Assembly: GCA_031308135.1 (NCBI GenBank)
Contig: JAHLJT010009436.1
Coordinates: 136,654,950-136,718,949 of the forward strand
Direction: 5' to 3'
Origin: Acheta domesticus
Taxonomy: Eukaryota > Arthropoda > Insecta > Orthoptera > Gryllidae
Length of the DNA: 64,000 bases
The first letter of the stretch is position 1; every line of letters begins with the position of its first letter. Below, one piece after another: positions 1-11,728 of this stretch. Below the pieces are notes generated by a model. That model was not told where the DNA came from, ran no database searches, and saw only the letters and a program-made list of their open reading frames with translations. The position numbers and the translations under genes are program-made.

Positions 1-465
1 AGCTGGCATTGTTTTAATTGCTTGGTTTAAAAATTCAAATACAAATACTGTGATAAAATACCACACCAAAACGCCAAAATTGCTAATCAAATTTTTGTTT
101 TGTGGACTCGCTCACGTTCAAAACCTGCCCGATAGCGCCGCCATTTGAAATAGCCCTTATGTTGGTAGAAATAAAAAGGAATGTCAATGATGCCAACGTA
201 ATTTAAAGAAATGGTTAAACGGGGTGTATTTGCCAACACATGGGGAGATTCAGTGACGGTTGACGTCTCTGAATTGGACCCTGATTAAACTTAAAGTACA
301 ACGAAAAGTCCCTAAACATATGTCGTTAGAATGGCGAGTGATTTACGTGAAGTTGGTATGATCCACTTTCTCTGGGACCATTTGAGCCTGCAAACGGCTA
401 TACACAGAATATCAAACAAAATAACAATGCAAATGATGGAATTGATGTTGGAAACAATTTTTTAA

Positions 466-640
466 TAAAAGTTTCAATATTATAGAGAGATGTTCTTGGA
501 ACAATTCATACTTCTTTAAAAAAACATTTGAAGAAATTATTCAATCTTCCTTGAGAGTTAGCTTTTCGCTTTCCTTGATAGTCACAAAAATAATAGAAAA
601 GATTTTTACTCTTGAGAAAGCCAAGTAAAGTAGTGGGAAA
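466..640 (+). repeat. Diverged direct repeat, first copy
   Basis: This segment matches 1485-1655 in the same order. Both contain TTCTTGGAACAATTC, then ACATTTGAAG.AATTATTCAAT, then TAGTCACAAAAAT, and both end in TTTTGAGAAAGC or a close variant. The copies lie about 1 kb apart and differ by many substitutions and small indels. I could not assign a family. Confidence 0.55.
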
Positions 641-1484
641 ATACCGGATTGGTCAAGTACAGACCTACTCTTTGCAATATTATTTAACTTTCCTTGATTT
701 GTTATGAGGAACCGAGGGGATTTTGGAGAGTCCGGGTGCCAGCTTGCTGGGGTGCGAAAATTGAAAAATTATTTGTATACTAAAAAGTATTGGATTATTT
801 TCTGCGTTCTTACGTACTTCGAGACGGGCAATTGTGAGCCAAAAAATAATCAAACTAATAGTTTAACCATTGAGTACTAAATACCATCTGTTGCTATTAG
901 AAACAATTTAGTATGCTTAGACTTCACTTCGGTACATGGGAATGTTGCTCAAACGATGTTTGCATATTGAATATCTTAACGAACCGACACCTTGTGTTTA
1001 ACATCAAACAGTATATTATTTACAATATGAGTTTGCAGCTGGGCGTTGATGTACATACTTCCAGATACCAACATTTAAATCGTGCGTTTGGACTGCGATC
1101 GTTGGCAGTTGTCGAGTGACTTGCGTTATTCTTTCTATGATTTTAAATTTAGATGTATTTTAAATTATTCACGTTGTATTGTAGGCCAGTACGTTTTCAT
1201 TTTTGTTTTCCATTTATTTCAAGCAATTTTACTTTAGCTACTTTGAAAAGTTTGTTCCTTGTGTTGTGCCATAGCACAAGATTTCCCCCACGTACCTCTG
1301 CGTACCCGTGCGACAAATCTCGCATGTTAGACCCCACACTCATCCCTATCCTTCTATTTTCATTCTAAGAGGGAAAGTAGTTAACGAAACGTGTTTCTTT
1401 ATTTGCAAATATATAAAGGTAACTTGCAATGTACTAACACAATAACAAATAAAACCAAAAACAATGCAATTAATGTGTAAAAGA

Positions 1485-1655
1485 AATTTTCAATAAATAT
1501 ATTCAATGTCATGGAGAATTTTCTTGGAACAATTCCCAACACTTACTTAAAGACATTTGAAGTAATTATTCAATATTATTTGTCAATTAGGTTTTAGGTT
1601 TTCGTGTTAGTCACAAAAATATTAGCTTTTTACTTTTGAGAAAGCTACGTGTCGG
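1485..1655 (+). repeat. Diverged direct repeat, second copy
   Basis: Second copy of the repeat at 466-640, sharing the same string of short blocks in the same order and orientation. Confidence 0.55.
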
Positions 1656-2412
1656 AACTCGCTGACTTGAAAATTTCATCTACTGATAACGAAAATATTG
1701 GTAAAGGTAAAACACAAACACAGTCTTCACTCTTCAGTGAACATTCAAATTCCTCCACAATTAAGTACACAGCACTTACAGACCATGGCAAAACGTTAAT
1801 TGAATAGTTTTACTACACACATAAGAAAAATCTTCGTAGGTATCAAGCAACTATAACAGTACTTCTAGTTGTTGCCGGAGAGCAAATCTTGCATTAACGA
1901 TTATGAAAATAAACCTCTCAGACTGCACAAACCACAGTGTATATAGAAAGCGTAAATATACGATTTCAGAAATCTAAGCCTTCTAAGCGTGTCGTCACAA
2001 AAATTGCTACAAGCATCAATGGCTGAAATATTGAGGTCACTTGATAGAATTGAAGTGCGGCACCGAAAATTTAATTGAATGTCGAGGAATGACTCATCTT
2101 ATAGATTATGGTGTGAGAAACGTTTCGTAGAGGCCTTTGGCCTCAAGATTTTACTTTTTATGGCTCTGAAACGCTTTGTTTATGAGTTATTTGCCGATAT
2201 AGATCGGTAAGCGATGCGGGTTGCATTTTACATTAATATTTCTATGCGTTTTTTTTTTACGAAATCCTCCATATTTTTAAAGTCAAAGTGCAATTCGTCA
2301 TGCCTCTGTGAAATTCTCTTTCTGTAGAGACCTCATTTATAAAGACTGGTTGCGTGTGAGAGCCGCAACGAAAAGGTATACTACTGAAATAATACAGGAG
2401 ACGATAAAGATA

Positions 2413-3819
2413 CAAATAATAATATTAATTATTTCCCTTCCCCAATTTCCTAATCTTATTATATTTAAACGTTCATGTAATCGTTCATCACGTGTAAAAC
2501 ACATTTTTTGCCTAATACACGAACATTTATTTAATTCAAGTTTTCGTTATTCCAAAATAACACCGAGTTCGTGCGTCTCATTATTTACTTCCTAAATGTT
2601 CTTTGTTTACTCAATTATTTCTTAAAGGGCTGCTAACAGCATAGTTCCTCGGATTTTTAGAAATATATAACACCTTCACCTTCCACTGTTTGTCTCTTTA
2701 CTAAAATATGTAACTTTGGGTATTTTGTCCCGTTTATTAATATTTATTGGGACTCGTCCGAATGGACCACCGTCACAGTATCAAAGGACGGTCAAAACAC
2801 TGGCGCTAGACTCAATTACGGCTAACCCTGCATTTTCGAAAATTGCAAAGAGTTAACATTTCAAAATTGTAATATTGAAAATAGAGAAGTTTGTCTTAAA
2901 ATCTGTTCTAAAATTGCAGTTATTTAAAAAAAGATTATTTACAAAAAGATCATGTTTAATTCTTTTGAAAGAACGAGTATTGTCACATAATTTCTGCTTG
3001 AAATTAATGCAAATTATAAGAAGGACATTTTCTCAACAAACGCTCCAAATTATTTCTTTGAATTTTAGAATACAATACGGAACGCTTAAAAGAATGGCGC
3101 AGATCTCGTTTTCGTTAAACTCTCTAAATTTTTGAAAATTACAGAAGTTTAAATACTTGCAAAAACGTTTGTGCTGTTGTAGCATCACTAATTGAATATT
3201 GGGTCTCAATGGAGATTGACAAAAGCTCTGTAGAAATCATACTCAAATTGCTGTGAGCGCGTATCTTGAGCAACAATATTTTTATTTTAGTGAATAAATA
3301 TATTAATAAAAGTCTATTTTCACTAGTAAAAATTTCAACAAAATAGTTCATCCGACAACCAAGATATACGAGAGTTAAGAACTTTGTCTGTGACCTCGAA
3401 ATAAGCGGCTTTGCTTAGCTGAAAACCGTTCTCCTGCAAAATGACATTTTTATGTACGTCACTGTTCTTCTGAACTGACGATGTATTCGTACACGCATGA
3501 TTTTGGAGTAAAGAACCTGGAGAGCTATTGCTGCCTTCTCGACGCCGAGTCCTTGGCGAAAGATTGCGCAAACGATCAGAAAACAGTTTAAAGCGTAGCA
3601 TCAAAGTGTTTATAGCATAGCACGACTTCAAGGACCAGAACTAAAACCTTCAATATGGTTGTGAGCCATATTTTCATTACTTGGGCGATGCACACCTGAC
3701 TTCTCCGTGTTGTTGATCTCAGCAGTTTGCCCAGTTGCTCTGAAACGGTGGGGTGGGGGGTGAAACCATGCGTTATTTCAGGCAATACCTTGTATAACGT
3801 AGTGAAACCCATTGGGATG
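2413..3819 (+). repeat. Repeat R, left copy, part 1
   Basis: This interval aligns collinearly with 14465-15317 plus 16909-17440. Shared blocks include AAATAATAATATTAATTATT at the start, ATTTATTGGGA.TCGTCCGAATGG, and CACTGGCGCTAGACTC. The right copy carries an extra 1.6 kb (element D) that is absent here at about 3284. A third, shorter relative of the end of this segment lies at 55480-55765. There is no clear long ORF. R could be a non-autonomous transposon or part of a larger element; I cannot classify it. Confidence 0.75.
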
Positions 3820-3874
3820 ATTTTGAATTATTGAATTTTTTAAAATTTTTAATTATTTGCGAGTTAATTGCAAC

Positions 3875-4099
3875 TTAGAGTCGCTTATCGCATCCTAGCT
3901 TCCATTTTCTGCGATCTTTCCAGTCGTTTTCTTGCAGGTTTCTTCCGTCCATCGCTTTATTTACTGCATCCTTCCAAAGTGTCCTCGGTCTCCCTCTTCT
4001 TCTTCTTTCTGCAGGGGTCCATTCGATCATTTTTTTCGGCCACCTTCCCTCATCCATTCGACGCACATGTCCATACCATCGGAGGCATTTTGCCTCCAC
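3875..4099 (-). pseudogene. LINE polyprotein C-terminal block
   Basis: An open 74-codon stretch carries the motif CLRWYGHVRRMDEGRWPKK followed by an Arg-rich GRPRTLWKDAVN segment and ends KWKLGCDKRL before a stop. This block is the usual carboxy-terminal signature of insect endonuclease-reverse transcriptase polyproteins. It is separated from the upstream coding region by stops in other frames, so it is a fragment of the decayed LINE and not a separate gene. Confidence 0.8.
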
Positions 4100-4368
4100 A
4101 GTGTCTAAAATTGTGGTCCCTATGTGTTTAGCCTTGCAAGCACATCTTCATTCCTTATTCTGTCCTGAATCGTGAGCTGACAACAACGTCGCCAATAAAC
4201 CATTTCTATTGCTCTTAATTTCTTCTTTAGTTGTTCCGTTGTTGCCCACACTTCTGCTCCATAGGTAACAATGCTCTCTACAATAGACTTGTATATCTTT
4301 ATCTTCGTGCAAGGTCTTATTTGTGTGCTCCATATAGTATTGTGCAGCTGTTTGGGAACTTGTTTCCC

Positions 4369-4668
4369 TTATCTTATTCTTTCAATAATTTCAGCTTCAC
4401 TTTTACCATTTTTGATAAACATTACCCCAAGGTACTTGAAGCTATCGACTCCTTTGATAATACCCCCTTCTAGCATCAAATTTCTGTTTACATTATCAGC
4501 CACAATATTTTCAGTTTTAGAGATATTTATTGTTAGCCCCCATTTCTGGTATTCTTCAAATAGCTTCCTCAACATGTAATGGATATCATCTTCATCTTCT
4601 GCCAATATCAATTGGTCGTCAGCAAAAAGCAAAGTGAACAGTTTATCCGTTCCGATTGAAATTCCCAT
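4369..4668 (-). pseudogene. LINE reverse transcriptase palm fragment
   Basis: The frame contains TLLFADDQLILAEDEDDIHY, the metal-binding ADD box of a non-LTR reverse transcriptase. Next come the expected GLTINISKTE motif and a SFKYLGVMF segment, matching the thumb-proximal consensus of LINE RTs. It lies in order between the RT finger region (about 4920-5060) and the C-terminal block (3875-4099) of the same broken element. Confidence 0.85.
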
Positions 4669-5639
4669 ATTCGCGCAAAGTTCGCCTCCATCTCTCCAGG
4701 GCAGATGTTAGATATATTTTGAAGAGTGTGGGAGCGATTGCACATCCTTGTCGCAGACCTTTGGTGACAGGGAATTCTTCAGATATTCTTCCACCTACCT
4801 TCACTCTACTAGTACAATTACTTTACCCTACTAGTACAGTACTATCACTGCTCTTATATATAGGTCACTAACTCCATTTGCTTTCATTGCTAACCATAAT
4901 TTGCAGAGGGGAATACTGTCATATGCCTATTCTAAATCGATGAAAACCAAATGGGTTTCAAGGTCGCTTGCTAACCGTTTCTCCAGAAGCTGCTTGAAAC
5001 AGAAAACACAATCCATACACGATCTTCCGGCACGAAATCCATTTTGTTCTTTTTTGATTTTACTATTGATTGATTACTATTGATTTATGATTGAATTTTT
5101 GAATTTACTACACGCATAAACTCCTTAAATCTAAACTAAACCTGTTTTTATTCTAAGGGGGGTTGATCCTTGTTCGAGACTGTTCGTGATCTCTAACGTT
5201 CCGATGGTATGTTAACAGGAGATGGTGTGAAATCGGGACTTAAATCTATAATGTAAATAACTTTTTCACTTTTATTTGCCATACGTGGATACTTTATTAA
5301 ATTTATTGACAACAATTATATGCGAAATACTTTACTGCATCATAAACGCACAAGTAAACAAATTATAATTTTCCTTCACAAACCTTCTTATTGCGGAACA
5401 GCAAGTGAAGACTTCAAAATTAAGAGTTATTTGACAAATAACATTAATATTAATAACGAGAAATATTATTCAATTTTTAATGAAGTATATTGCATAATTG
5501 CATTTTCCATTAAAGTTTATTGCGTAATTAACTAAATTATTAAATTTTCATAGCGATGAATTTTGATTTTAATGTAATATTTTTCAGGTTGCTTTCATCA
5601 AATCGTTTCATCAAACATATTCCTAGTTGATCGAATTTT

Positions 5640-5795
5640 GTGGTGCTGATCCCTCGGAGTCAAGTCTGACTTGATCCCTGTGTGCTTCACCACGGATATT
5701 TCTTGAACCGTACAACGGGATCAACTGAAGTTGACTCGGATCAACTCAGGATCATCTTGACTCCGGTTGGTGAAACAGGCCTTTCATGTAAATCT
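5640..5795. repeat. Foldback-like segment inside R
   Basis: The segment runs from GATCCCTCGGAGTCAAG to GACTCCGGTTGGTGAAACAG. It carries repeated GATCAACT/AGTTGATC-type words in both orientations and ends in a GTGAAAC-containing border, as many small DNA-transposon termini do. The right R copy has the same block at 22115-22255. It may be an old non-autonomous element captured by R, but no TSD was identified. Confidence 0.35.
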
Positions 5796-5934
5796 ATAAT
5801 TTCTCGAGTAAAATAAACATTTTCGAAGATAATAAAACAAATACGATAAATTTAAACAAATATTTTATGAACTAAAAGCTTTCAAAATTGTTCATGTATT
5901 TCCAGTATGAGTAAATAAATTAAAATAGGCAGTT

Positions 5935-6540
5935 TTACAGGGCAGTTTCGAGTTATTCCGAAGTTAGTCCGGAGTTACTCCAGAGGTAACTCTGGTTTAA
6001 CCTCCGATTAAGTTTACTGGAGAGTTTTAGCGTGGATAGAGACACTCTACAAGACTCCACTTTTTTTTTTAACTTTTCCCCAGTACAGTGCATCCAGAAC
6101 AACGATTGAGCAGTTTTTCGTTAGCCCCATAATCTGCAAAATTAGCGGTAATTGAAGTTCAAAGTTAACCCGGACTTGACGACGACCAGGGTAGTTAAAC
6201 CGGGCAGTGTGCGGCACCCAGGAGCTACAAGGAGGTGGCGGATCCCTCGATTGGCGTGCCCCTAGTGTCAGTGGGCCGAGTAGGTTGGGTGTCGATGCCG
6301 CAGTGTTCGAGCGATGAGGGAACCACGCAGAACTAGCAGGTAGATACAAAGCTATGTGGAATGAAACGCGGCCGATTGAACTACACGAGCAACATAGAAA
6401 TGCCTGCAAGCGATACCTTGCTTCTCTCTGATACCCTGGTTACTGAGTTGTCGAGAAGTGAACACCCGTAACGGACGTACGGGGGGGGGGGGGGCACTGC
6501 CCATATTACTCGGTCGATCGCTGTCTGAATTTTACGTTAT
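5935..6540 (+). repeat. U unit, copy 1
   Basis: U is a ~600-bp repeat recognised by an ordered set of blocks: GAAGTTAGTCCGGAGTTA, CCGATTAAGTTTACTGGAG, AGGGTAGTTAAACCGGGCAG, GGAGGTGGCGGATCCCTCGA, and near the end CTGGTTACTGAGTTGTCG. Copies occur at 7085-12000 (interrupted), 22385-23030, 23335-23960, 48640-49310, 50225-50800 and, inverted, 54075-54450 and 55990-56330. No tRNA-like promoter boxes or transposase motif were seen. The minus-strand frames shared between copies look incidental. Confidence 0.75.
6480..6494 (+). repeat. Poly-G run
   Basis: An uninterrupted run of about 14 G residues lies at the 3' end of the first U unit. The right R copy has a short mixed sequence at this position, so it arose in this copy. 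Such runs are also prone to assembly error. Confidence 0.8.
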
Positions 6541-7483
6541 CCGGTTTAGTTTACAACTAGCGGTGCTGCACATACTTTCACGCTCTAGCGCAAAAGCACA
6601 TACTTTCTCGCTCTATTGGAAATAGTTACGTAATATTGAAATATTGCAATGTATATCCTACTTTTTTGGCTGTAGTCTGGAAACAGCCTCATTTTCAGTT
6701 TCAGCACACCAAAAAACATGAAAAACAGATCATATCATCAAATCAAATTTCGAAAAGTTTTCTTTTGTAGGCCTGTGTAATGTTACGTAATTGTCACTAA
6801 GGGAGAGAAAGTAGGTACTGTTTTAGCACCATTAGTTGAGAAGTGCACTCAATTCAAATACTTCATATCTATTAATTACCATCTTATTATGAATGAAGAT
6901 CGTCATGTAAGATCAGTCAATTAGACTTTCAGAAATACTTTTCTCGATGAAAATAAATATATTAAGGGGGGGGGTAATAAAATCAATACAATAAATTAAA
7001 ACAAATGTATCATGAATAAGAAACATTCAAAATAGTTCATGTATTTCCAATATGGGTAATAGCAAAAGAGAGGTGAACTTGTTTTTATGTTCCATTGAAG
7101 TTCCGCGTTATTCCGAAGTTAGTCCGGAGTTAACTCTGGTTTAACCTCCGAGTAAGTTTACTGGAGTGTTTTAGCGTAGACTGAGACACTTCACACGACG
7201 CCACTTAACTTTTGTAACTTTTCCCCACTAAAAGGCAACCAGAACAACCGCCGATTTTTTTCGTTTTCCCCATAAAGTGCAAAATTGGGCGATAATTGAA
7301 GTTTTAAGGTTAACTCGGGACTTGACGGCGACCAGGGTAGTTAAACCGGGCAGTGCGCGGCACCCAGGAATTACAAGGAAGTGGCGAATCCCTCGACCGG
7401 CGCTCCCCCAGTATGAGCGGACCGGGCCTTGTGCCGACGTCGTCGCGGTGGTCGGGCGATGAGGAGACTACGCGGAGCGAGCA

Positions 7484-7491
7484 GGTTGAAC
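7484..7491 (+). repeat. Target-site duplication of P-like element A (left)
   Basis: GGTTGAAC directly precedes the left terminus of A and recurs at 11811-11818 directly after the right terminus. The uninterrupted R copy has a single GGTTGAAC at 23741-23748, which proves the duplication. Eight base pairs is the P-superfamily (and hAT) length. Confidence 0.92.
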
Positions 7492-7630
7492 CACGAAGTC
7501 TACAAGGAGGTGACTCAACTCCGGTGGTGGCGGTATGTATCAAAAACGTCGGCAGCTACTTGAAAAATAATACAACAAAACCAGACCCCTTCGCCTTTAG
7601 CGACCTGACGCGGCAATCGAAAGAACTACG
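7492..7630 (+). repeat. Left terminal inverted repeat of element A
   Basis: It begins CACGAAGTCTACAAGGAGG and continues through GGTATGTATCAAAAACGTCGG to a CAAAACCAGACC block. The reverse complement of 11810-11758 followed by 10477-10365 gives the same series with scattered substitutions. Confidence 0.8.
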
Positions 7631-8367
7631 AAGGCTTTCAAAACAGCCAATGGCAGCAAAGCAAACCGAATCCGCCGGAAGCAGGAAGTCGGCTGGAAGC
7701 AAAATTTATTTATTTATTTTTAACGGTGCGGGCTCTTGACAAAAATAATATTAATAGTTATTACTATATAATATAATTATTATATAATATAATCATTGTA
7801 TAATATACTTATTATATTATAATTGTAATATTGTCATATAATTAATCAGAATTATTATTTTGTAATTAATAATTATAATAATTACTACTTAAACAATGTG
7901 CTCCAATTTCGTGAATGTGTGGGAGGCGCATGAGTGGGAAGGAATTATTGGTTCTCGATCACAAAGTGTACAGTCCTGCATTAAAAATTTCTGCAAAAGT
8001 GAAGCCAAAATTGCGATAAATAAAGATATAGCATATTTTCGAATACCAAATTTAAGAAATTTTCTCTATGAAAACAATATATATAAGTACTGTCAATCTC
8101 AATCTTTAATACATCAGTAATAATTAAACTTACTGATTGAAGGTAAGTTTTTGTTAAATGTATATGAAATTTAATTATTTGTTGTCATGTTTCATATTGC
8201 AACATTATTATAAATGCAATGTTTTATTTTTTGAAGTGAACTTGATTTATTTTATTGGTTTTATTGAGGAAAAATAAATGGAAAAAACTGAAATGAAGTT
8301 ACTGAAATTGAGTTTTGGAATGTAGGAAACACTACATAATTCTGCAGAAAAAAATTCTTTGGTTTAG

Positions 8368-8592
8368 GATCCTTCAGTGTGAGAGGGATGGCATTCCATT
8401 GATGCTGAAAACATGCGCAAATTACCAACATCTCAAAAATATATTTATTTTTGTGAGAAACATTTTGAAGCATCGAATATTGTCCAATCTTTCAATGTTG
8501 TAATTTCCGGCAATGTAGATACCTTACTTGCAAATACAATGAGACTGAAAACTGGTGCAGTTCCTTCAATTTTCAATGCAAACATTAGTTGA
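8368..8592 (+). pseudogene. Degenerate THAP-domain exon of element A
   Basis: After a good splice acceptor (TTCTTTGGTTTAG at 8355-8367) the frame reads D-P-S-V-stop-E-G-W, the usual DP..R..W helix of a THAP zinc finger, with TGA (8380-8382) at the arginine-like position. It then reads IYFCEKHFE, the C-x2-H half of the C2CH zinc site, and 36 codons later GAVPSIF, the AVPxIF box that closes THAP domains. The frame ends at TGA 8590-8592. The first Cys pair should lie in an upstream exon that I could not place. THAP domains bind DNA at the N-terminus of P transposases and THAP9-like proteins. Because of the stop this copy is scored as a pseudogene. Confidence 0.72.
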
Positions 8593-8665
8593 GAAAATAG
8601 ACTTGGTAAATTAGTTTTCCTTTTCAATACTGTGCAATATAAAAATGAATATTAATGTTTTACAG

Positions 8666-9432
8666 AATTCTCAAACCAATGATGATACAAATGAAATGAT
8701 TATCATGAATGGAAATCCATTGCCTTCAAGATCTATTAGTAACTAAATCTGTTTTACCTTCTTGTATTGGACCAAATAAACAAATATGTAAATATTTCAC
8801 AAAATTTTCTTAGTCTAGTAGAGATGAAAGTGTAAATACTGAGTCTGAAACTATGATCATCGATGGAAACCCATCACCTACATGTTCTGTAAGTAATGAT
8901 ATATATTGCCTTGTGTGTATTAGACAATTCGATAAATAAATAAATATTTTACAGAATTCTCAAGCCACTGATGATATATGTAGGCCTAATGAAAGGATAG
9001 ATGCATCTAAAACTAACATGAATGGAAATTCATTGCCTGCAAGTTCTGTAAGTAATTAAATTTATGGTTTTACCTTTTTGTATTGAACAATTATATCTAT
9101 AAGTATAATACATGTATAAAATGCTTACATGTATAAATACTGAGTCTGAAACTATGGTCATCGATGGAAATCCACCACCTACATTTTCTGTAAGTAATGA
9201 TATATATTGCCTTCTTTGTTTGAGTCAATTCAGTGCTAATAAATGTATATAACATTTTTTGTTATAGGCCTATGTATAAATATTTTATACCGGTAACATA
9301 TAATATACTAAACATACAATTAATATTTTATGAAATCCTCAAATCATCAGAGGATGTGTGCAATCTTAATTGAAAGTATAGGAACTTCTGAAACTATTAA
9401 ATATGGATAGAAATTGATTGCCTGCAAATTCT
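8666..9432 (+). repeat. Alternating tandem micro-exon array in element A
   Basis: Five exon-like units lie in tandem. Type 1 units (8666-8735, 8955-9047, ~9331-9432) start after acceptors such as TTTTACAG and contain AATTCTCAA and ATGGAAAT.CATTGCCT. Type 2 units (8814-8888, ~9130-9189) contain ACTGAGTCTGAAACTATG and ATCGATGGAAA. Three units end in TCTGTAAGTAAT, a consensus donor; in units 1 and 5 the GTAAG is mutated. The order 1-2-1-2-1 suggests duplication of a roughly 300-bp two-exon module. They sit just downstream of the THAP exon and could encode an expanded low-complexity linker. Confidence 0.65.
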
Positions 9433-10364
9433 GTTCAATAATAGAAAATTTATAAAGTTACATTTGTAAATTGTGCATTGAACTTGTTATTAATTTTGTA
9501 GGCCCTACTATCCTTCAGATATAAACTGCTCATTATTAATATTATTTTACTACACAATTTTGTTATTGTGCAAGGTCCACAATCTAGTGACACTGCACGT
9601 ATTTATAACCTTGAAGACAGTAAACCTTAATTCTGGAGTTTCTTTCAAATTTAATTTCTTTTGTGTTAACATGGGTGTAATTATTTATTTAGTAGAAGGA
9701 AAAACCTCTACAATTTTGGATATGACCAAATGTGTGTTAATTAAGAGTGATATGACACTACAGGTAAATTTTTATTTCATATGTAAAGAATCTACTATGC
9801 TACTTCATATAAATTTATATACATGTATAAAATAAATAATGAATTTCTATTTTAGATTCTTATAAAAAGGACATACGGTTGTCACTAATATAGAGAGGAG
9901 AATAATATCATTCACAGATTTTTTATCTTTGAAGGACACCTTACGTCAAATGCCAATGTGCAGAAATGAAATGCGAAAACATTTGTGCTCTGGTGTTAAG
10001 AAATGAAAAAACAGATCGGAATACTGTCAGCCATGTGGACTCCACATTGTGGAGTGGAACAGCGATGAATTGTTGATTGCCACCAGAAAAAGAAAGCAGG
10101 GGAGTTGGTTAAAAGAATAAAGATGAAGAAAACTTTACGGAATATGAAAACGAAAATTGAGCGACTGGGAAAGAATGTAAGAGATAAAACATGCAACAAA
10201 AATATTTAACTTATAAAACATTCATTTATACACGGATAAACCTTGTGAAAAAGGTTAGGTTTTTCCAGAAGTTCATTGAAATTAAATGAATCTTAAAGAG
10301 TTGCTAAACCCTTCATGAATATTTTCTTAGCAACCAATCTGGGCCCAATGGATTTTGTGGATTA

Positions 10365-10477
10365 TCAGCCGAGATAACTTCCTTCTCTCGCCGCGTGATG
10401 TCGCTGAAATCGAATAGGTCTAGTTTTGTTGTCTTATTTTTCAAATAGCTGCCGACGTTTTTCGTACATACCCCCAC
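10365..10477 (-). repeat. Inner part of right terminal inverted repeat of A
   Basis: Read on the minus strand this repeats the left arm of A, with GGTATGTACGAAAAACGTCGG, AGCTATTTGAAAAATAA and CAACAAAACTAGACC. B separates it from the outer 53 bp of the arm at 11758-11810. Confidence 0.8.
10471..10477 (+). repeat. Target-site duplication of P-like element B (left)
   Basis: CCCCCAC precedes B and follows it at 11758-11764. Seven bases match perfectly. An 8-bp duplication is possible if one A/G mismatch is allowed. Confidence 0.7.
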
Positions 10478-10606
10478 CACAGTTTAATATAACAGTTGCG
10501 AAGCTCCCTAAAATTTTTTTCATCCGGTGCGTCCGCAGCGCTCCCAGTGGCGAGCAAGAGGCAGCACCAGTAAATAGAGATGCGGTATATGTACTCATAA
10601 TATCTC

Positions 10607-11379
10607 ATGACGAGAAAAATTAACCAAGATGGTTTGGAGAATTTTTTCTCACTCAGGCGTCATAAGGGAAGATTTTGTAGTAATCCATCCCCACGACAGT
10701 TTACGTCTGCTTTTAACAATGCCACATTTTGCAAAGTCTTTGATAGTACAAAGAGTGTAAGTGGCAATTGTGAAGTAATTGACTGGAGTCATCTGATTTC
10801 AGACATAAATTCTGAGAACAATGTGAGGTTTTCTTACTCTTTAAGTAGCATAAATAATATGTCTGAGCAACCTGCACTCACTGTCCAAAATGTTAGTATG
10901 CCAAAAGCTCTGGCAGAAGCAAACTCTATGTGATACACGTTTGGCTTCATGTGAAAAAAGTACTTTCAGTGCATAATTGTACAGTGTGTAAATCAGCCCT
11001 ATCTGATTGTAAGAGCCCTTCAAGTGATCATGACTTTACTAAGATGTACACCAATTTCAAGAGATTTGATACAGTCAGGGAAGATGGAGGCTTGACTGTA
11101 TGAAGTGACAGGGCATTCATATTTTTGGAAGAATGTGAAAATGAACTTGAAAAACATTTCCAAGAAAACATTCATAGAATGAAATGGGGGGAATTATTGC
11201 TTGAAAAATTGAGGAAAATAAAAGAATTTTCTATTGAATGTTGCAAAGGGACAAAATTGCTTGTATTAAAGATATTTATAAGAGTAAGATTGCATTATAT
11301 AATGAAATTTAATAATGAGAACATGCCAACAAAAGGTAGAAATACCAAAATATTAAAATTTAATCATTTTGGATGCTAA
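10607..11379 (+). pseudogene. P/THAP9-type transposase C-terminal remnant
   Basis: The first frame (10607-10933) opens with NQDGLENFFSLRRHKGRF and continues with NPSPRQFTSAF. This matches the conserved P-element block N-Q-D-x-x-E-N-F-F...P-x-x-x-Q-F-x-x-x-F, which contains the last catalytic acidic region. After a stop, a second frame (10972-11103) carries NCTVCKSALSD and ends REDGGLTV, matching the Cys pair and the GGL motif typical of the P C-terminus. A third frame (11125-11379) reads ECENELEKHF onwards. The order is right but the frames differ, so it is a frameshifted pseudogene. The THAP exon at 8368 belongs to A, not to B. Confidence 0.8.
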
Positions 11380-11728
11380 AAAAGATTCATTGTCAGTTGG
11401 TAAATACCATGCTAATCTTGAATTATGCTCTTTTACCACATTTAATGTATTATCATGATACAGTTGTAATTATTTTTTAACTATGTAACCTTGACAGTAC
11501 ACTTACTTTGAAAGAAATAAATTTGTATCATATGGTAAACATTGAATAGATGTTATGTCCATGTCTAAGTGTTGTTTTAATAGTGTTCTAAAATATTAAG
11601 CATTAAAAATTATGAATTTCTCGTATTTCTCCTATTATTCCTAGTGGCATTCAAGAAATTCTTCTTGCTGGCCACCAGGGGCGCTAGTGTCGTGCGACCT
11701 GTCAAACGGATGAATTCTCCTCCCATTA

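Larger units (their letters stand above)
1..2412. other. AT-rich DNA without a recognisable gene
   Basis: Short open frames occur here but none shows a domain, a conserved motif or a sensible splice structure. The only internal structure I see is a diverged direct duplication (about 466-640 and 1485-1655), listed separately. The left R repeat begins near 2413. Confidence 0.5.
3820..5095 (-). mobile_element. 5'-truncated LINE (non-LTR retrotransposon) with decayed reverse transcriptase
   Basis: This is the C-terminal part of an endonuclease/reverse-transcriptase polyprotein read on the minus strand. In order it shows an RT finger region near 5050-4920 (FRAGRSCMDCVF, then FIDLE, a stop, AYDS), the catalytic box FADDQLILAEDEDD near 4610-4640 (the family's YADD motif), a region with YGAEVWATTEQLKKKLRAIE near 4270-4200, and the C-terminal block CLRWYGHVRRMD...RRRRGRPRTLWKDAV at 4087-3960. 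In-frame stops and frame changes interrupt it, so it is dead. Its edges come from the right R copy (17420-17460), which lacks it. AT-rich DNA at the left edge fits the 3' tail of a minus-strand LINE. The clade (RTE, CR1 or relative) is not resolved. Confidence 0.85.
5096..7491 (+). repeat. Repeat R, left copy, part 2 (contains two U units)
   Basis: Collinear with 17442-17536 plus 21651-23748. The match starts at the ACTACACGC.TAAACTCCTTAA block and runs through GTTCGTGATCTCT.ACGTTCC, a GGATCAACTGAAGTTGACTC block near 5720, and two U units (5935-6540 and 7085-7491). The right copy carries the 4.1-kb element E at the position of 5190 here. The segment ends exactly at the insertion point of P-like element A. 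Confidence 0.85.
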
